Positions 47,401 to 59,234 of a stretch of DNA of 64,000 nt are shown in pieces. Origin of the DNA: Phragmites australis (taxonomy: Eukaryota > Streptophyta > Magnoliopsida > Poales > Poaceae); contig NC_084929.1 in assembly GCF_958298935.1 (NCBI RefSeq), forward strand, positions 34,103,501-34,167,500, read 5' to 3'. The translations under genes were made by a program, and so were the position numbers. The notes below the pieces were generated by a model. It had not been told where the DNA came from. It worked only from the letters and a program-made list of their open reading frames with translations, and ran no database searches. Each line of letters begins with the position of its first letter. The stretch's first letter is position 1.

Positions 47401-47963
47401 GAAAAACAAACGGTAAATGGCTTGGGGAAGGGGAATCTGACTTTTCAGGCATAAATTTTGCTGAAGGTAAATGGCCCAAAATATCATGATCCGTTCATCA
47501 CTATTTCAGAACTAAAACTCCGGCAAAATTTGTAGTTTCACCCCCAAAAAAATCTGATGAAGTAGAAGAAAAAGGGGAAATTGTACCGTACCAGAAGGGG
47601 CAGCCTCTTGGCCGCTGGCGTCTTCTCGCCGCCGCCCGGCGGTCTCCCAGGCAAGAACTTCTGTGCGCGCACTGAAACAAAGAAGACACACAAGCTGATG
47701 AATACAGAGGCAGATTTGCACAACCCCGTGAAGAAAAGAAAGCATGATTGGTGCAGAGCAAGAACAATGTACTGTAGTTTCCTTGCAATCTCACCTGGGG
47801 GGAGCAGCTTGCTCTTCTTGGAGGACGAGGAGAAGAGCTTCCTCTTGGCGAACATCTGGAACAGCGCCGCCACGCACGACGGCGCCGGCTTCTGCCGCTC
47901 GGCGATCGCCAGGCTGTTGCCGCCGGCGGTCGGCGCTGAGGCGCTCCCACTGCCACTCTTCAT
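44447..47963 (-). CDS. DUF3741/DUF4378 protein, TRM/LONGIFOLIA-like (5 exons)
   Basis: Exons on the minus strand: 47963-47795, 47671-47592, 47364-45646, 45530-45401, 45114-44447 (TGA); all introns GT-AG, 2,766 nt, 921 residues. I chose the ATG at 47963 (MKSGSGSAS) because the longer upstream frame has no ATG. Features are a basic Ser/Lys segment (FAKRKLFSSSSKKSKLL, about 38-54), the DUF3741 motif VVARLMGL (about 121-128), a long Ser-rich low-complexity middle, and a C-terminal DUF4378 domain (about 800-921) with DFVSECLDLM and the terminal ELVNEIGLDMF. Proteins with this pair belong to the TON1-recruiting-motif group, which act at cortical microtubules and preprophase bands and influence organ elongation. 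Membership is inferred from the two motifs; subfamily is uncertain. It is convergent with HRZ. Confidence 0.85.
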
Positions 47964-49740
47964 ATTCCACGCCCACAAGAAATTTGGAAATTCAACTCTC
48001 TCCAAGACTTGTGATGCAATGCATCTCCTCTTTTTGAATCTTGAATGCCTCTCTCTCTCTCGCGCACATACTTACAAAACTCAGAATAAATGCAAGAAAA
48101 AAGAATCTTGAACCAGTGGCTGCAAGTTTTGTTCTCCCAAAGAATTAATTGCTACCTCCAATTCTTCTCGACTCGGCGAATCTTGACGGGATTGCTAAAT
48201 GCCCAAAAGATCATGCCTTGGTCACATCCCATGAACAACCATGGACAAATGCTAGAGAACAAAAGAATAAAGAAACCCCACTGATTGAACTCTTGCTCAA
48301 GATATGACTACTGACCTGTAATTCCTCTTGAAGTCTTGTGAACCTTCCTAAACTAAATCCTATATCAAACAAGAAAAACTGTGGAGTGATCCAGAGCAAA
48401 AGGGCAGATGATCCAAGTGTTGGAATCGGGCGAGGAGGGGCCGAGAGATGAAAAGAGAGAGAAAAGGAGGGGCTTTGGGGGGCTAGGCGGAATAAGATCG
48501 TCGGAGGGTGAAGTCGAGCTGTCAACCGTTAAAGATACTGTTCATACTGTTTCTCTGTGACTTCACCAGGACGTCAGAGAAACCGGATCCGAGGATAGGC
48601 AGGCTTCTTTTACTTGTCACAGTTGGCTGTGGCAGATATGATATAGGAATCGACATCTCAAGACTGTTTTTGTTTGTTTCTTTGTGTGTGACTCTGCGTG
48701 CGTGATGTCTAGGTGACTAGCTCTGTCAGCGGCGAACCTTTCTGTGCTGCCTTCTCCCGTTTTTGTTCCTTTGCTTACCGGTCTAGCTGTATTTCTGTGG
48801 GAGTTCTATCGGAGTTTTGGACTGGTATAGTCCTGATCCAAGCTAGTTAGGAAAAAACGTGCTTAAGATGAATATGAGTGAAAAGTTACCGTCTTTTACA
48901 CAAACTTGAGTAGAATCTAAGAAAGAGAAGAAAGTGAGAAAGTGAGACGTTGCTTGTAATGCAGGATAGCATCAGTAATTTTGAGATGGTAACATTGTAC
49001 TCACTCCAACAAGTTCCTTACTTCCATCATGTAGCAATTAGAGTGGCTGTTCAATTGCTTCATACACATACTGTGCTGGTGTATCTACCTTCGGTTGGAT
49101 GTCTGGCTGCGGGTCTGTGTCTAGCTAACTGAAGAGTGAGGTCAAAGTAAAGAGAGTTGTTGCTGCTGTATACGGTTTGGTCAAGTAACTGAACTAGAAA
49201 TGGCCACCCGACCTTCAATTTACTGCTCAAGAGAACGGTAGCAGTGTAGCACTGCTAGGAAGTTTGGACAGGGTGGCGCATATGACAAGACGTAGTGTGA
49301 AGTTTAAACTTTACAAATGCCTAGTGTTTCGTGGTGGCACATTAAAATGATATATCTTGAGACTTTGGAGCGGCCAAGTAATACGGCAATGACGAAGCTG
49401 ACAATTTTTTAGTCCTGAGACAGCTAGCCTTGAGTACTGAACCTCAGTACAACAAGGGGCCCTAGTAATACACTAGCACTTCAAGCCTGCAAATGTACAC
49501 AGATTCCCAGCATGGTCAAATGCAAACCTCAGTAATTTAAGCATGCCTTTGAGGCCGACATTCTTGGGCACAACGTTGACTGATACCAATTTATTAACAA
49601 GGATTACGGCTCCTAAACTACAACGGTGTCTGCTTTCAGGCCCCAGTGATTTCCGGGTCGTTAAGTCAGTTAAGTAGATACTGTAAAAAAAACTCGAATG
49701 CACCATTGTGGGCCATACCTACCGGGAGCCTTGTGTTTCA
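47964..49740. other. Upstream region of the TRM-like gene; no other gene
   Basis: The presumed 5' UTR contains CTCTCTCT tracts (48050-48062; GA-rich on the gene's strand), common in plant leaders, and purine-rich sequence to 48480. Further right I find no coding features. No certain TATA box was identified, and a 5' UTR intron is possible. Confidence 0.45.
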
Positions 49741-50454
49741 GCCAGGTTTGTAAAATCGTCCAAAACCGCTAGATATTCGTAAAAACCGATCAATTATGTT
49801 CGCACCAAATCTAGAATTTAACCGGTTTTTAATTTAAATTTAAAAATTTCAAAATAAAAAATCACAAATCACAAATAATTTAAAAATACTAGAGACAATT
49901 CTAAGATCTTATGTGAAAAAATTCAAAAATAATATCATTTACATCATATTTTATATGGAAGTAAGTTTGAAACAAAATACTAAAATAAGTCGTATGAATA
50001 TGATAATTTGGCCCATTACATTAAGGAAAAACTTAACATGCAAACACATATTTTTATTGTGCAGGACATATCTTAAGAGAATCTTTAAAATTATTTCACT
50101 TGAATCTTTAAAATTTATTTCACTTTATTTAGATTCTTATTAATTTCTCTATGATTTTAACAAAGTTCACAAGCATAAAGTGAACATGTTAAGAAATAGC
50201 ACTGTAATTAATATTTTCATGTCTACCATTATTTTTCCTACATAAAACATAGTATAAGTAAATTAATAAAGTGGGTTCACTAATTTTGGAGGTGTGATGT
50301 GTTAGTTATGAATTAATCTAGTTACAACACATTTACACAATCCTGCATGTTACAATAACCATTTCATGAGTCCATGTATTTTTAAAACGCATAGTATCAA
50401 GTAAGAAGACTAACAAAATTAGTTCCATAATTTTTGGATTAGTAAAGAATTAAT
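49741..50454. other. AT-rich intergenic sequence related to the adjacent tandem repeats
   Basis: Degenerate stretches such as AAAACCGGTTTTAATTTAAA-like runs resemble parts of the downstream ~815-bp units, but no full unit is present. No gene. Confidence 0.4.
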
Positions 50455-52960
50455 ATGCATTTAACTAGGTTTAGCAAATATATTTTCTCACAAAAATATA
50501 TAACTTTTTCATGAGTATAAATACTTTTATCATGTAGATCATGTTACAAGGAAACAAATAAAAATTGTTTCACTTGATTTTAAGCTCAGATGAATTAGTT
50601 GTCGATTTTACAAAATTGAGTTATTTTTTGGTTTTCTTGAATTTCACTTAAATTCGATAAAACCGAATGGCTTTTGATGGAATTTTAACGGTTTTCGATC
50701 ACAAATGAAATGCAGGAAATGCGGTTAGTTTTCTACAGAATTTGAGTAGTTGCTAAATGGTCGATTCGCCCGAATTTTATCTTTAAATTATAAATTTGAT
50801 CAAGTGAATTTATCTGAATTCTTGCTAAATTTCAACCAAATTTTTTGGTTTTCATAAATATCGAAAAATCGTGATAATTTCAAGTCCCAAATGAATCTTG
50901 GGACCTTGGTTTCAGCTCCTTTCTAGGATCCTATCCCAGTTGCTGCAAACTTATCAATGGAGTAGTACTCCTGCAATGTATAGTACGAGCACTGCAACCA
51001 ACAGCCTAGCTCAACAGAAGTACCATCAACCTTGGGCCTGTTTGGTTGCCGGCGTAAGCAGCATTCTGATTCTGTTCATGCATATTCTCGTGAAAAAGTT
51101 TATTTGGTGTCTATATGTATTATTTCTTTCTGTATTCGTGAATGTAATTATACAGTTGTAGCTTGGTTCAGTGGATATGCACGAATCAAATTTCTCTATA
51201 GAGTCTGATCTGGTTGATACATTGCATTTGCTATAGTATTATAGCAGACTCACTCGTTACCTCAGGTGAAAGGTCACTGTATCCGTCTATACGAACAATC
51301 ATACACCTAACTAGGCTTAGCAAATATATTTTTGTCACAAAATATACAACTTTTTCATGAGTATAAATATTTTATCATTTACATCATATTCAAGGAAAAA
51401 ATAAAAATTGTTTCACTTAATTTTAAGCTTATATGAATTAGTTATCAATTTTACAAAGTTGAGTTATTTTTTGGTTTTTTTTTAACTTCACTAAAATTCA
51501 ATAAAATCAAATGGTTTTCGATGGAATTCGAGCAGTTTTCGATCATAAATGAAATACGGGAAATGCGGTCGATTTTTGATGGAATTCGAGCTGTTACTAA
51601 ATGGTGGATTCACCGAATTTTATCTCTGATTTATAAATTTGATCGAGTAAATTTGTCTGAATTTTTACCGAATTTCGATCGAATTTTTTATTTTTATGAA
51701 TATCGAAAAATCGTTAAACCTTGGTTTCAGCTCCTTTCTAGGATCCTATCCCAGTTGTAGCAAACTTATCAATAGAGTAGTACTCCTGCCATGTATTTAT
51801 AGTACGAGCATTGCAACCAACAACCCGCCTCAACAGAAGTACCATCAACCTTGGGCCTGTTTGGTTGCCGAAGTATGCAGCATTCTTATTCTGTTTGTGT
51901 GTATATTCCCGTGAAAAAGTTCTTTTTGTTGCCTATATGCATTATTCTTTTTTCATCCGCGAATATAATTATACGGTTGTAGCCTGGTCATGGATACATT
52001 CGAATTGAGATTGGTATAGTGGATACATTGCATTTGCTATAGTACTGCAACGAGCCAATTCATTAGCTCAGGTGGAGGGTCACTGCATCTGCCTATGCAG
52101 ACAACCATACATCTAATTATATATTTAACTAGGATTAGAAAATATATAACTTTTTATGAGTATAGATATTTTTATCGTGTAGATCATGTTACAAGGAAGC
52201 AAATAAAATTTGATTCACTTGATTTGAAGTTCAGATGAATTAGTTATCGATTTTACAAACTTGAGTTTTTTTTGTTTTTTCTTGAATATCACTGAAATTC
52301 GATAAAACCGAATGGTTTTCGATAGAATTCAAGCGATTTTCGATCACAAATGAAATGTAGGAAATGTGTACGGTTTTTTATGGAATTCGAGAGGTTACCA
52401 AATGGTCAGATCGTACTAATTTTATCTCTGATTTATAAATTTGATCGAATGAATTTGTCTGAATTTTGATCAAATTTTTTTCATGAATATCAAAAAATTG
52501 TTAGGAAACGATTTTGGAACCCCAAACAAATTTTTGAACCTTGGTTTCAGCTCCTTTCTAGGATCCTATCCGAGTTGCAGCAAACTTATCAATGGAGCAG
52601 TACTCCTGCCATGTATAGTATGAGCACTGCAACTAACAGCTCGGCTCAATAGAAGTACCATCAACCTTCGGCCTGTTTGGTGGCCTGCGTAAGCAACATT
52701 CTGATTTTATCTGTACGTATATTCTCACGAAAAAAATTGTTTAGTTGCTTATATGTATTATTTTTTTATCTGTGAATATAATTATACAGTTTTAGTGTGA
52801 TCTGTGGATACGTCCAAATCAAGTGTCTCTACAGAGTCCGATCATATAGATATATTGTATTTGATACAGTAATGCAATATACCACTTATTAGCTCAGGTG
52901 GAGCGTCACTGTATCCGTCTATACATACAACTATACATTTTTACATGATAATTGTATCCG
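50455..52960. repeat. Three diverged tandem units of about 815 bp
   Basis: Marker CAGCTCCTTTCTAGGATCCT occurs at 50913, 51728 and 52548 (spacing 815 and 820). Other markers repeat with the same spacing, for example the ATGAGTATAAATA block (50512, 51357, 52156) and the GCCTGTTTGG block (51036, 51857, 52671). Units begin near 50455, 51300 and 52115. Each joins an AT-rich half containing TTCGATNGAATT-type motifs to a half ending in a GTTTGGTTGCC-type stretch. No ORF is conserved among the units. Confidence 0.85.
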
Positions 52961-53560
52961 CACATGTAACATCATTATATCCAACTATACAAATAATTAA
53001 ACACTTTTTTTTTCAAAGTTATCACATCCGCTTAAACTTCTTTCTGTAGCTAATCGAAAACTCATCACAACCAACCACACCCAGTTACCTTGTTCATGTA
53101 TGGTCCGACCCTTGTCAACGAACATGTGGGCCCACCTGCAGTGGCACATGTCGACGTACTTTGAGCAAACTGTTCTGCGCGCGTGGGCCAGCTCACAGTT
53201 GATGCGAGACCCTGCCTGCTGGCAGTGTGGAGGTGCTGGACATTTTTTTTTTTTGACTCAGGGAGGTGAGGACTTGAATGTGCTGGCTGCACTGAATCGA
53301 CACAACACAAGTGACTTGCTGCAAATTATGTGTTTTCTAGGGGTTTTTTTTTTTGAAAAATTAGGTGTATTGGCGCATCTATACCGCGCCTGTTTTTTTA
53401 CATAGATCATGAAAAAAGAAAAAAAATAAGTACAATAATTTTGGGCATCTCAATATTTATTTATGGATTTATTAATATTTAACATATTCATTTAATTACG
53501 AGAAAAATAGTGTTACTTTTATGCATGCACATAATTTTAATATGTCGACGACAATAATAT
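52961..53560. other. Intergenic; nothing recognised
   Basis: Ordinary AT-rich sequence with T runs at 53243 and 53345. No gene. Confidence 0.4.
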
Positions 53561-53745
53561 GAATCTGTCGGTGTATTCAGAACCAGGGGTCCCTAAGTCC
53601 CGAGACCAGGCCGGCCATCCGCCACATGTCACCACCCTGTAAGGTAAGAAGAAGCTAAGTCCCAGGAGAAGGTGCTCGGGGCCGCCGCCTCTGGTTCCCG
53701 AGCACCCTAGTTCCCCGATGATCCGCAGAGCCCAAATACCGGGAA

Positions 53746-54178
53746 GGAAGTGCTCGGGAGAGAGTGCTCGGGGCTGCACGTGGCAGCCCCCGAGGACTCG
53801 GTGCCCCGAAGGTCCCACCGAAGTGCTCGGGAGAGAGTGCTCGGGGCTGCACGTGGCAGCCCCCGAGGACTCGGTTCCCCGAAGGTCCCACCAAGTGCTC
53901 GGGAGAGAGTGCTCGGGGCTGCACGTGGCAGCCCCCGAGGACTCGGTGCCCCGAAGGTCCCACCGAAGTACTCGGGAGAGAGTGCTCGGGGCTGCACGTG
54001 GCAGCCCCCGAGGACTCGGTGCCCCGAAGGTCCCACCGAAGTGCTCGGGAGAGAGTGCTCGGGGCTGCACGTGGCAGCCCCCGAGGACTCGGTTCCCCGA
54101 AGATCCTCCCAAAGTACTCGGGAGAGAGTGCTCGGGGCTGCACGTGGCAGCCCCCGAGGACTCGGTTCCCCGAAGGTT
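53746..54178 (+). repeat. Six 73-bp tandem units, each with a CACGTG palindrome
   Basis: GGGGCTGCACG starts at 53770, 53843, 53915, 53988, 54061 and 54134 (spacing 73, 72, 73, 73, 73). In each unit GGGGCTGC and GCAGCCCC face each other around ACGTG, making a hairpin centred on the G-box CACGTG. The stem is almost extended by CTC and GAG outside. It is the U3 region of the solo LTR. ORFs running through it on both strands are artefacts of the period. Confidence 0.95.
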
Positions 54179-54660
54179 CGCGCAAGATCATTCGACGACC
54201 CGAAGGCTCCCGTCGTCAGGGTGTCATCCAGTCAAAGGCCCAATGCCGTATTTAATAGGCACGCGCGGCCTGACATCCTGACATTCTCAGCTGCCCACGC
54301 CCCAGTGTCAGACCCTGCCATGCATTGGCAGGGGGGCGTGGGTCCATTAAATGCACGGGTCCCGTCCCGTTTCACCCGGGTGCCTCGGGATAACGTTGCC
54401 AGAATCGAAGCGCTCCGCCGGCCACCCTGCCCTAGTAGAAAGACAAGACAGGGTGGGCGCACCGGGCACCTCTGAGGCTGCCCGGTGGGCCCCCTTTATG
54501 GCGCCCGGAGGCTTCCACAGTGGCGGGTGGTCGGATGCGCGCCGCATTTCTCCACCGCCCCTGTCACTTCGCCAAGACGAAATGATGACGCCTTTCTCCG
54601 TGGCACCTTGGCATTCGCATCCCCTCTTTCCCATTCAGGATATGTCGAGGTCGGCGCGTC

Positions 54661-54668
54661 TATAAAAG
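54661..54668 (+). promoter_or_regulatory. TATA box of the solo LTR
   Basis: TATAAAAG, ~480 bp after the last 73-bp unit and followed by a purine-rich leader. It would start transcription near 54693 in plus orientation. Confidence 0.65.
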
Positions 54669-55169
54669 GAAAGAATGAAGAACACGTAAAGGGTGTGGTG
54701 TGTGAAGAAGAGGACGCAGACGCTCAAACCCGCTCAAGCCAAGCTAGAACACGAGAGCCTCAAGCTCTCAGTAAGTGTCTCTCTCTTGTAATCAGATACA
54801 CCCTTAAAGAATTCCCTTCAAGGACAGATATAACACTCACACAGGAGTAGGGTGTTACGCCTCCGTGCGGCCCGAACCTGTCTAAACCCCAGTGCACCCA
54901 TTTTTCTCGCATCAGGGCGATCATCTCCCACCAGCTATTGCATTTGTTTCCGTTCTCGCTCATTTCCCAACAAGCTTATCCAGGATCATCCCCCCGGCCG
55001 AATCTCTAAAAAGGGGTCTCTCGGGATCCCTGCGACAGGAGTTCATCCTCCGACAGAATCCAACTAAATTTGTTTTATTTTTTAGTTTTAGATATTTTCC
55101 TACACATTTTAGATTATTTCATCTGGTTTATCAATATAACTATTATTCCATTTTTCTAGAACTCTGTCA

Positions 55170-55300
55170 AAAATTATGTGTACGTATATATATATGGATA
55201 TGTATATGTGTATATATATGTACATGTATACATACATACATATATATATATATATACATATATCTATATATATATACACGTATACATACACGCACGCATA
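55170..55300. repeat. TA/GTATA-rich microsatellite
   Basis: Interrupted runs of TATATA, GTATAT and CATACA fill the interval. It lies just right of the solo LTR target site. A second, shorter such run is at 55365-55402. Confidence 0.85.
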
Positions 55301-57189
55301 CGTGGGATCCACATGAACAATAGTTATGGTAAGTTGCCATGAAATTGCTCTACTTATTGGCCCTTCAATATATGTATCCGTATATATACGTACACATACA
55401 TGAGCCCACATGAGCAGTAGCTACAATCTATTGACCCCTAGAATTGCTTCAATTCTTGGCCCTTTAGCATTTCCTCCTATAAAAGAACCAATTGGTGAAG
55501 ATGGTGTGCCTGCTAGTCATCCGATCTTCATCCAACGCATGCAAGGCAAGGTGTGACATTTTACAAAAAGACACCCGCCACTTCGTTCCAAATTTGCAAA
55601 CAAACCCTATGACCAAGGACGCCTCTCCTGTCCATCCATCCTTCGTTTCTCTCCCACCTCACACACACCTCTCCCACCTCAGCGTATCCTGCAGATCCAC
55701 TCCACCGATGCCTCCCCTTCCATCGAAGCGCTAGCGGACAACGAGGAGCCAAACCGGCTCACGGATAGCGGGAGGCCACGGCGGCCACTGGCGTGCAGGA
55801 TCTGGGAGAGAGGAGCTCAAGCTGCTCCCCGCCGAGGTGCACGTGTGCTATGCCGCCGTGACACCACCTGCCTCGCCGCCAGTGGTCCGAGTTCCTCCAT
55901 GTTCGCCTGAAGCTGGATTTGAGCCGTGAATCTGGACTCGAAGCTGCCTCTCCCACGCACAGACACCACGGGCGGCGTGCTGTCTCGCCAGATCTGGGCC
56001 GGTCACGGCAAGTGCGCCGTCTCGTTAAAGTCGAGAACGACCATAGGAGGCAGGCAGTTGGCGTGTCATCATCGCCGGTTTGTATACAATAGAGAGAGAT
56101 GGGTAGGTGTGTGCGTCGGATAGGGCAAATAAAAGCAAAAGAGAGATTGGTAGGTGTATACCGAGGGTATTTTGGTCTTTGTCACACCTTTTTTTTATTT
56201 AGATAGATTTTCTTGATTTATTTTTAATCAGCAAACCTAACAGAAGCTAACGGTGTTACAAACTAGTGGTAGACAGTTGCTTCATCTCACGATTTTGGTG
56301 GTATTGGTGCTAGGTCCCTTTTTTATGGTTTCCGCGCATTGCAGTTTTAAAGTAGTGCAGTGTTGCAATTTGCGCTCATAAGAATTGCAAAGAAATCAAC
56401 TGAAATTGTTCACCAACAAATATTCAGAGAAGAGAGATTGGGGCTGATGCCACCAGGTGCCGATCTGGTGACCCCACCTAACACACACAGAGATAGGAGG
56501 GGATTGGCATGGTAGCACCCTCGACCGGCTGCTAATAGCCATGCTACGACGAGCTTGCCTATGGCCTCGACTCAGAAGAGTCGAGTCCATGGACCAAGGG
56601 TCCCACATGAAAGAGGTAAAGGAGAAAAAATGTTATGAAGCGTGGATGAGTTGAGTTTGTGGATAATGGTCACGAACTCACTACTGAGACGTCGAATCGG
56701 TCTGGACTTCTTGATTTTTTTTGAAGCCTAATATATCAACTTTTGATTTTACTACTTCTACTTAAAGTCGACAGTGGAGACAAATATACTTTTATTTGAG
56801 ATCCGTAGCGACGCACAAACACCTTGGCTAGTATGTAATAGATTTGTAACAAGAAGCTTTGTATGTGGCATGTGCTGTAATTTCTTGTTTTCCCAAGGTG
56901 ATGTGCGTAAACTAGGGGTTTAAGCACTATGCTTTCTTCATGATAATATAATCGATAATGCTCCTAAATTGACATTCGATAAACTAAAAGAATCGGACGC
57001 TTGTCTCAGCCACTCCTTTGGCATTCCATCCACCATAGCCTACCACCCGTTCTGCAGCTTCTGCCTCCCCCTCGTCGTGTTCCCCTTTGAGCGAAAAACA
57101 AACTCTTGTCACTCCTTTCTTGAGCTTATTTTTCTGTTCACTCCCATCATGCCTCTCGCTTAGGTCCGCATCCAGTCCCATCCCGACAG
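55301..57189. other. Intergenic; no gene recognised
   Basis: Two related ~110-bp stretches (about 55300-55370 and 55395-55475; WCCACATGARCARTAG, then a TTGGCCCTT block) form a degenerate direct repeat. A GC-rich stretch (55690-56080) gives short ORFs with no domain. Nothing else can be supported. Confidence 0.4.
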
Positions 57190-57430
57190 AGGAGCTCGAT
57201 CCCGTGAGGAGGAGCTCGGGTACCGACAGTAAGGCGTCGACTCGGGACGTGAGTAGCTCGATCTTGACAACAGGGTGGCGATTTGGGTGGCAGAGAGCTC
57301 GATCCCGGCGGTAGGGTGTTGATTCGGGCTACTAGGATCTCGATCCCGATAGCAAGGTATTGATTTGGTTGATGAGGAGCTTGATCCTAGTGACAAGCAT
57401 CGGTTTGGATGGAGTGGAGCTCGACCTAGG
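57190..57430. repeat. Degenerate minisatellite of ~42-48 bp units
   Basis: The motif (A)GCTCGATCCCG/GATCTCGATCCCG, followed by a GGTATTGATTTGG-like segment, recurs at about 57195, 57250, 57296, 57338, 57379 and 57418 with growing divergence. Confidence 0.65.
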
Positions 57431-58949
57431 GACATGATTTGATGATCCGCTTCCTGGTGAGCCACTACTGGGGAGAAGAGTATTGGAGAGGAGCCGATCT
57501 CTCTCATACCGAATCTGATGAGTTCGGGGTCCATAATTTGACGATATGTTCATGTTGCAACAGATACATTGAATTATTTCAGCAATGCCTTTCAAATGTT
57601 GCAATGCTAATTTTGATGTGTTTCTGTTGATTTTTCAATGTTGCAACATGTCAAGCTTTTTGAGTTTTTGTTGCAATAGTTCACTGCACTTGTTGCAGCC
57701 ATGATTCACATTTGTTATATATTTTCTCTTTATAATACCCATGTTGCATTGGATAAATCAATCTGTTGTAGTAGTTATTTTCAGTTGTTGCATCAATATT
57801 TTTCAATTTGTTGCAGAACCAATTTGTTGCTGACCCAATTTATCTAGAAAATTGTATGAAATATAATGTGATGTTACGGTAACAATTCCTCTAAACTTGG
57901 ATAGTATTGAACTGTTTTGATGTTACCAATCGTTATTCTCTTATGTTACAGACATTGTCTTTCGATATTACAACAGAACGTCAAAAACATCCTATAGAGA
58001 ATTTTACATAGGACGTCCGAGCGCAAGGAGCGCTGTAATATAATCGGACTTCCAGCCCCTTCCAAAAAAAAAGTTTGAGGCAGTGAAGTGACCGGAAATT
58101 GCACATTCCTTTTTACTGCGCTGGCGTTTCTTTTTACCGACCCATTTTACTGCGCTGGCATTACTTCTTACCGGCCAGGGTCCAGTACATTGTACCGTAC
58201 TTGGTTGGTGACAAGATTTTAATTTCGTTTTATAATTTTTTCATTCACTAACGAAAAAGATTGGAATTCATAAAATTTTATTAAAATTTTAATTATTTTT
58301 TATCATTGGCTCTGTGGTCTCGTATGTCAGTAATTTTTTTTAAATTAGATATTTCATTCTTCACTAAAATTCTCTTTCGTCACAAAATTTCACCGTAATT
58401 TTAATCTAGGTAACACGCAGAAGGCCTCCCTGAAGAACTACCGTTCAAAACTTGAGGTTTCTCTAATCAATTGTCCGATCGTAGTGAGTGTCATTTAACG
58501 CTAATACAAGTACGGGTGGCATGCATCAATCCGATCCCAACTTCCCAAGTGGGAAAAGGCATCAGCGCGCATGCACAGAACCACCTGGCTGCCCGTGCAC
58601 CAAAAAGGCGTGTGGTGGCAGGCAGCTGCCACCTGCCCTGCCCGCGACCACCACCAGTTGCAATGCATCCGTCCAACGGTGTCGGTGGCAGCGGCGTCTT
58701 CCGCCCGTACCATGCCAGTGCTGTCTGCTGAACCTGAAACGGCATGCTTGTTTTTCTTTTCTTTTCTTTTGCGATGAGCAGAAGATGTTCTTTGCAATGA
58801 TGTAGGAGAGAGTGCAGAGCGCACGTAATCTGATGGCACATTTCAGAGGTGGAGTGGCCAACGGCAGCCGAGCGACGGCGGCCAGTGAAAACTGACGCGC
58901 GTGACGAGTTCGTGTCGATCGAGATGCGAATCCTGTGGCTCCCGTGGGG
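57431..58949. other. Intergenic, with a TGTTGCA-rich tract
   Basis: Between 57550 and 57835 the heptamer TGTTGCA or a one-base variant appears about ten times, in a composition common in grass transposon relics. From 58100 to 58950 I see nothing recognisable apart from a polypyrimidine run at 58755-58775. Confidence 0.45.
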
Positions 58950-59234
58950 ATGAACAAGAGGATATACGTAGTACTGCTATGCTGTTTCGCTTGTGTAGCA
59001 GCGATGCTGGAGCGTGTCACGTCGTATGGATACGTCCCATCGATGGTCGATGCCTTTCCTTCTCCGGCGAAAATTCTCGACCTTTTATTCCCGTCATTTG
59101 CCTGGAGCCGGAGAACCGTGGATGCAAACGGAGAAGACACGATACTGAATCCCTGCGTGTCTCTGCTGGAGAATCTCGTCGGTTACGCTGTCGCTTGTAC
59201 AGCTGAATTGTACTGTGGTACGCATGCACAGTAA
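58950..59234 (+). CDS. Hypothetical small secreted-type protein (94 aa), uncertain
   Basis: From ATG 58950 the ORF encodes 94 residues. The N-terminus MNKRIYVVLLCCFACVAAM has two basic residues followed by a hydrophobic core, as in a signal peptide. The rest is not low-complexity and ends in a stretch with three Cys (NPCVSLLENL, VACTAELYC). I do not recognise a family. A Met five codons upstream (58935) is less likely as the start because the signal-like segment follows the second Met. No TATA box, intron or neighbour supports expression, and it may be chance. Confidence 0.3.
   Translation: MNKRIYVVLLCCFACVAAMLERVTSYGYVPSMVDAFPSPAKILDLLFPSFAWSRRTVDANGEDTILNPCVSLLENLVGYAVACTAELYCGTHAQ

Larger units (their letters stand above)
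53566..55055 (+). mobile_element. 1.49-kb solo LTR with target duplication GAATC
   Basis: It begins TGTCGGTGTATTC and ends CATCCTCCGACA, so TGTCGG and CCGACA are the terminal inverted repeats. GAATC stands immediately before (53561-53565) and after (55056-55060). A TATA box (54661-54668) and a leader follow the repeat-bearing U3. No primer-binding site or internal domain is present. It carries the 73-bp minisatellite described separately. Confidence 0.9.

Noticed and set aside
53746..54178. CRISPR-like array
   Set aside because: The units are contiguous 73-bp repeats with no unique spacers, inside a plant LTR.
53537..54475. Long ORFs on both strands with repeated peptide units
   Set aside because: They follow the 73-bp minisatellite in several frames at once, and the same repeat gives open frames on either strand, so they are periodicity artefacts.
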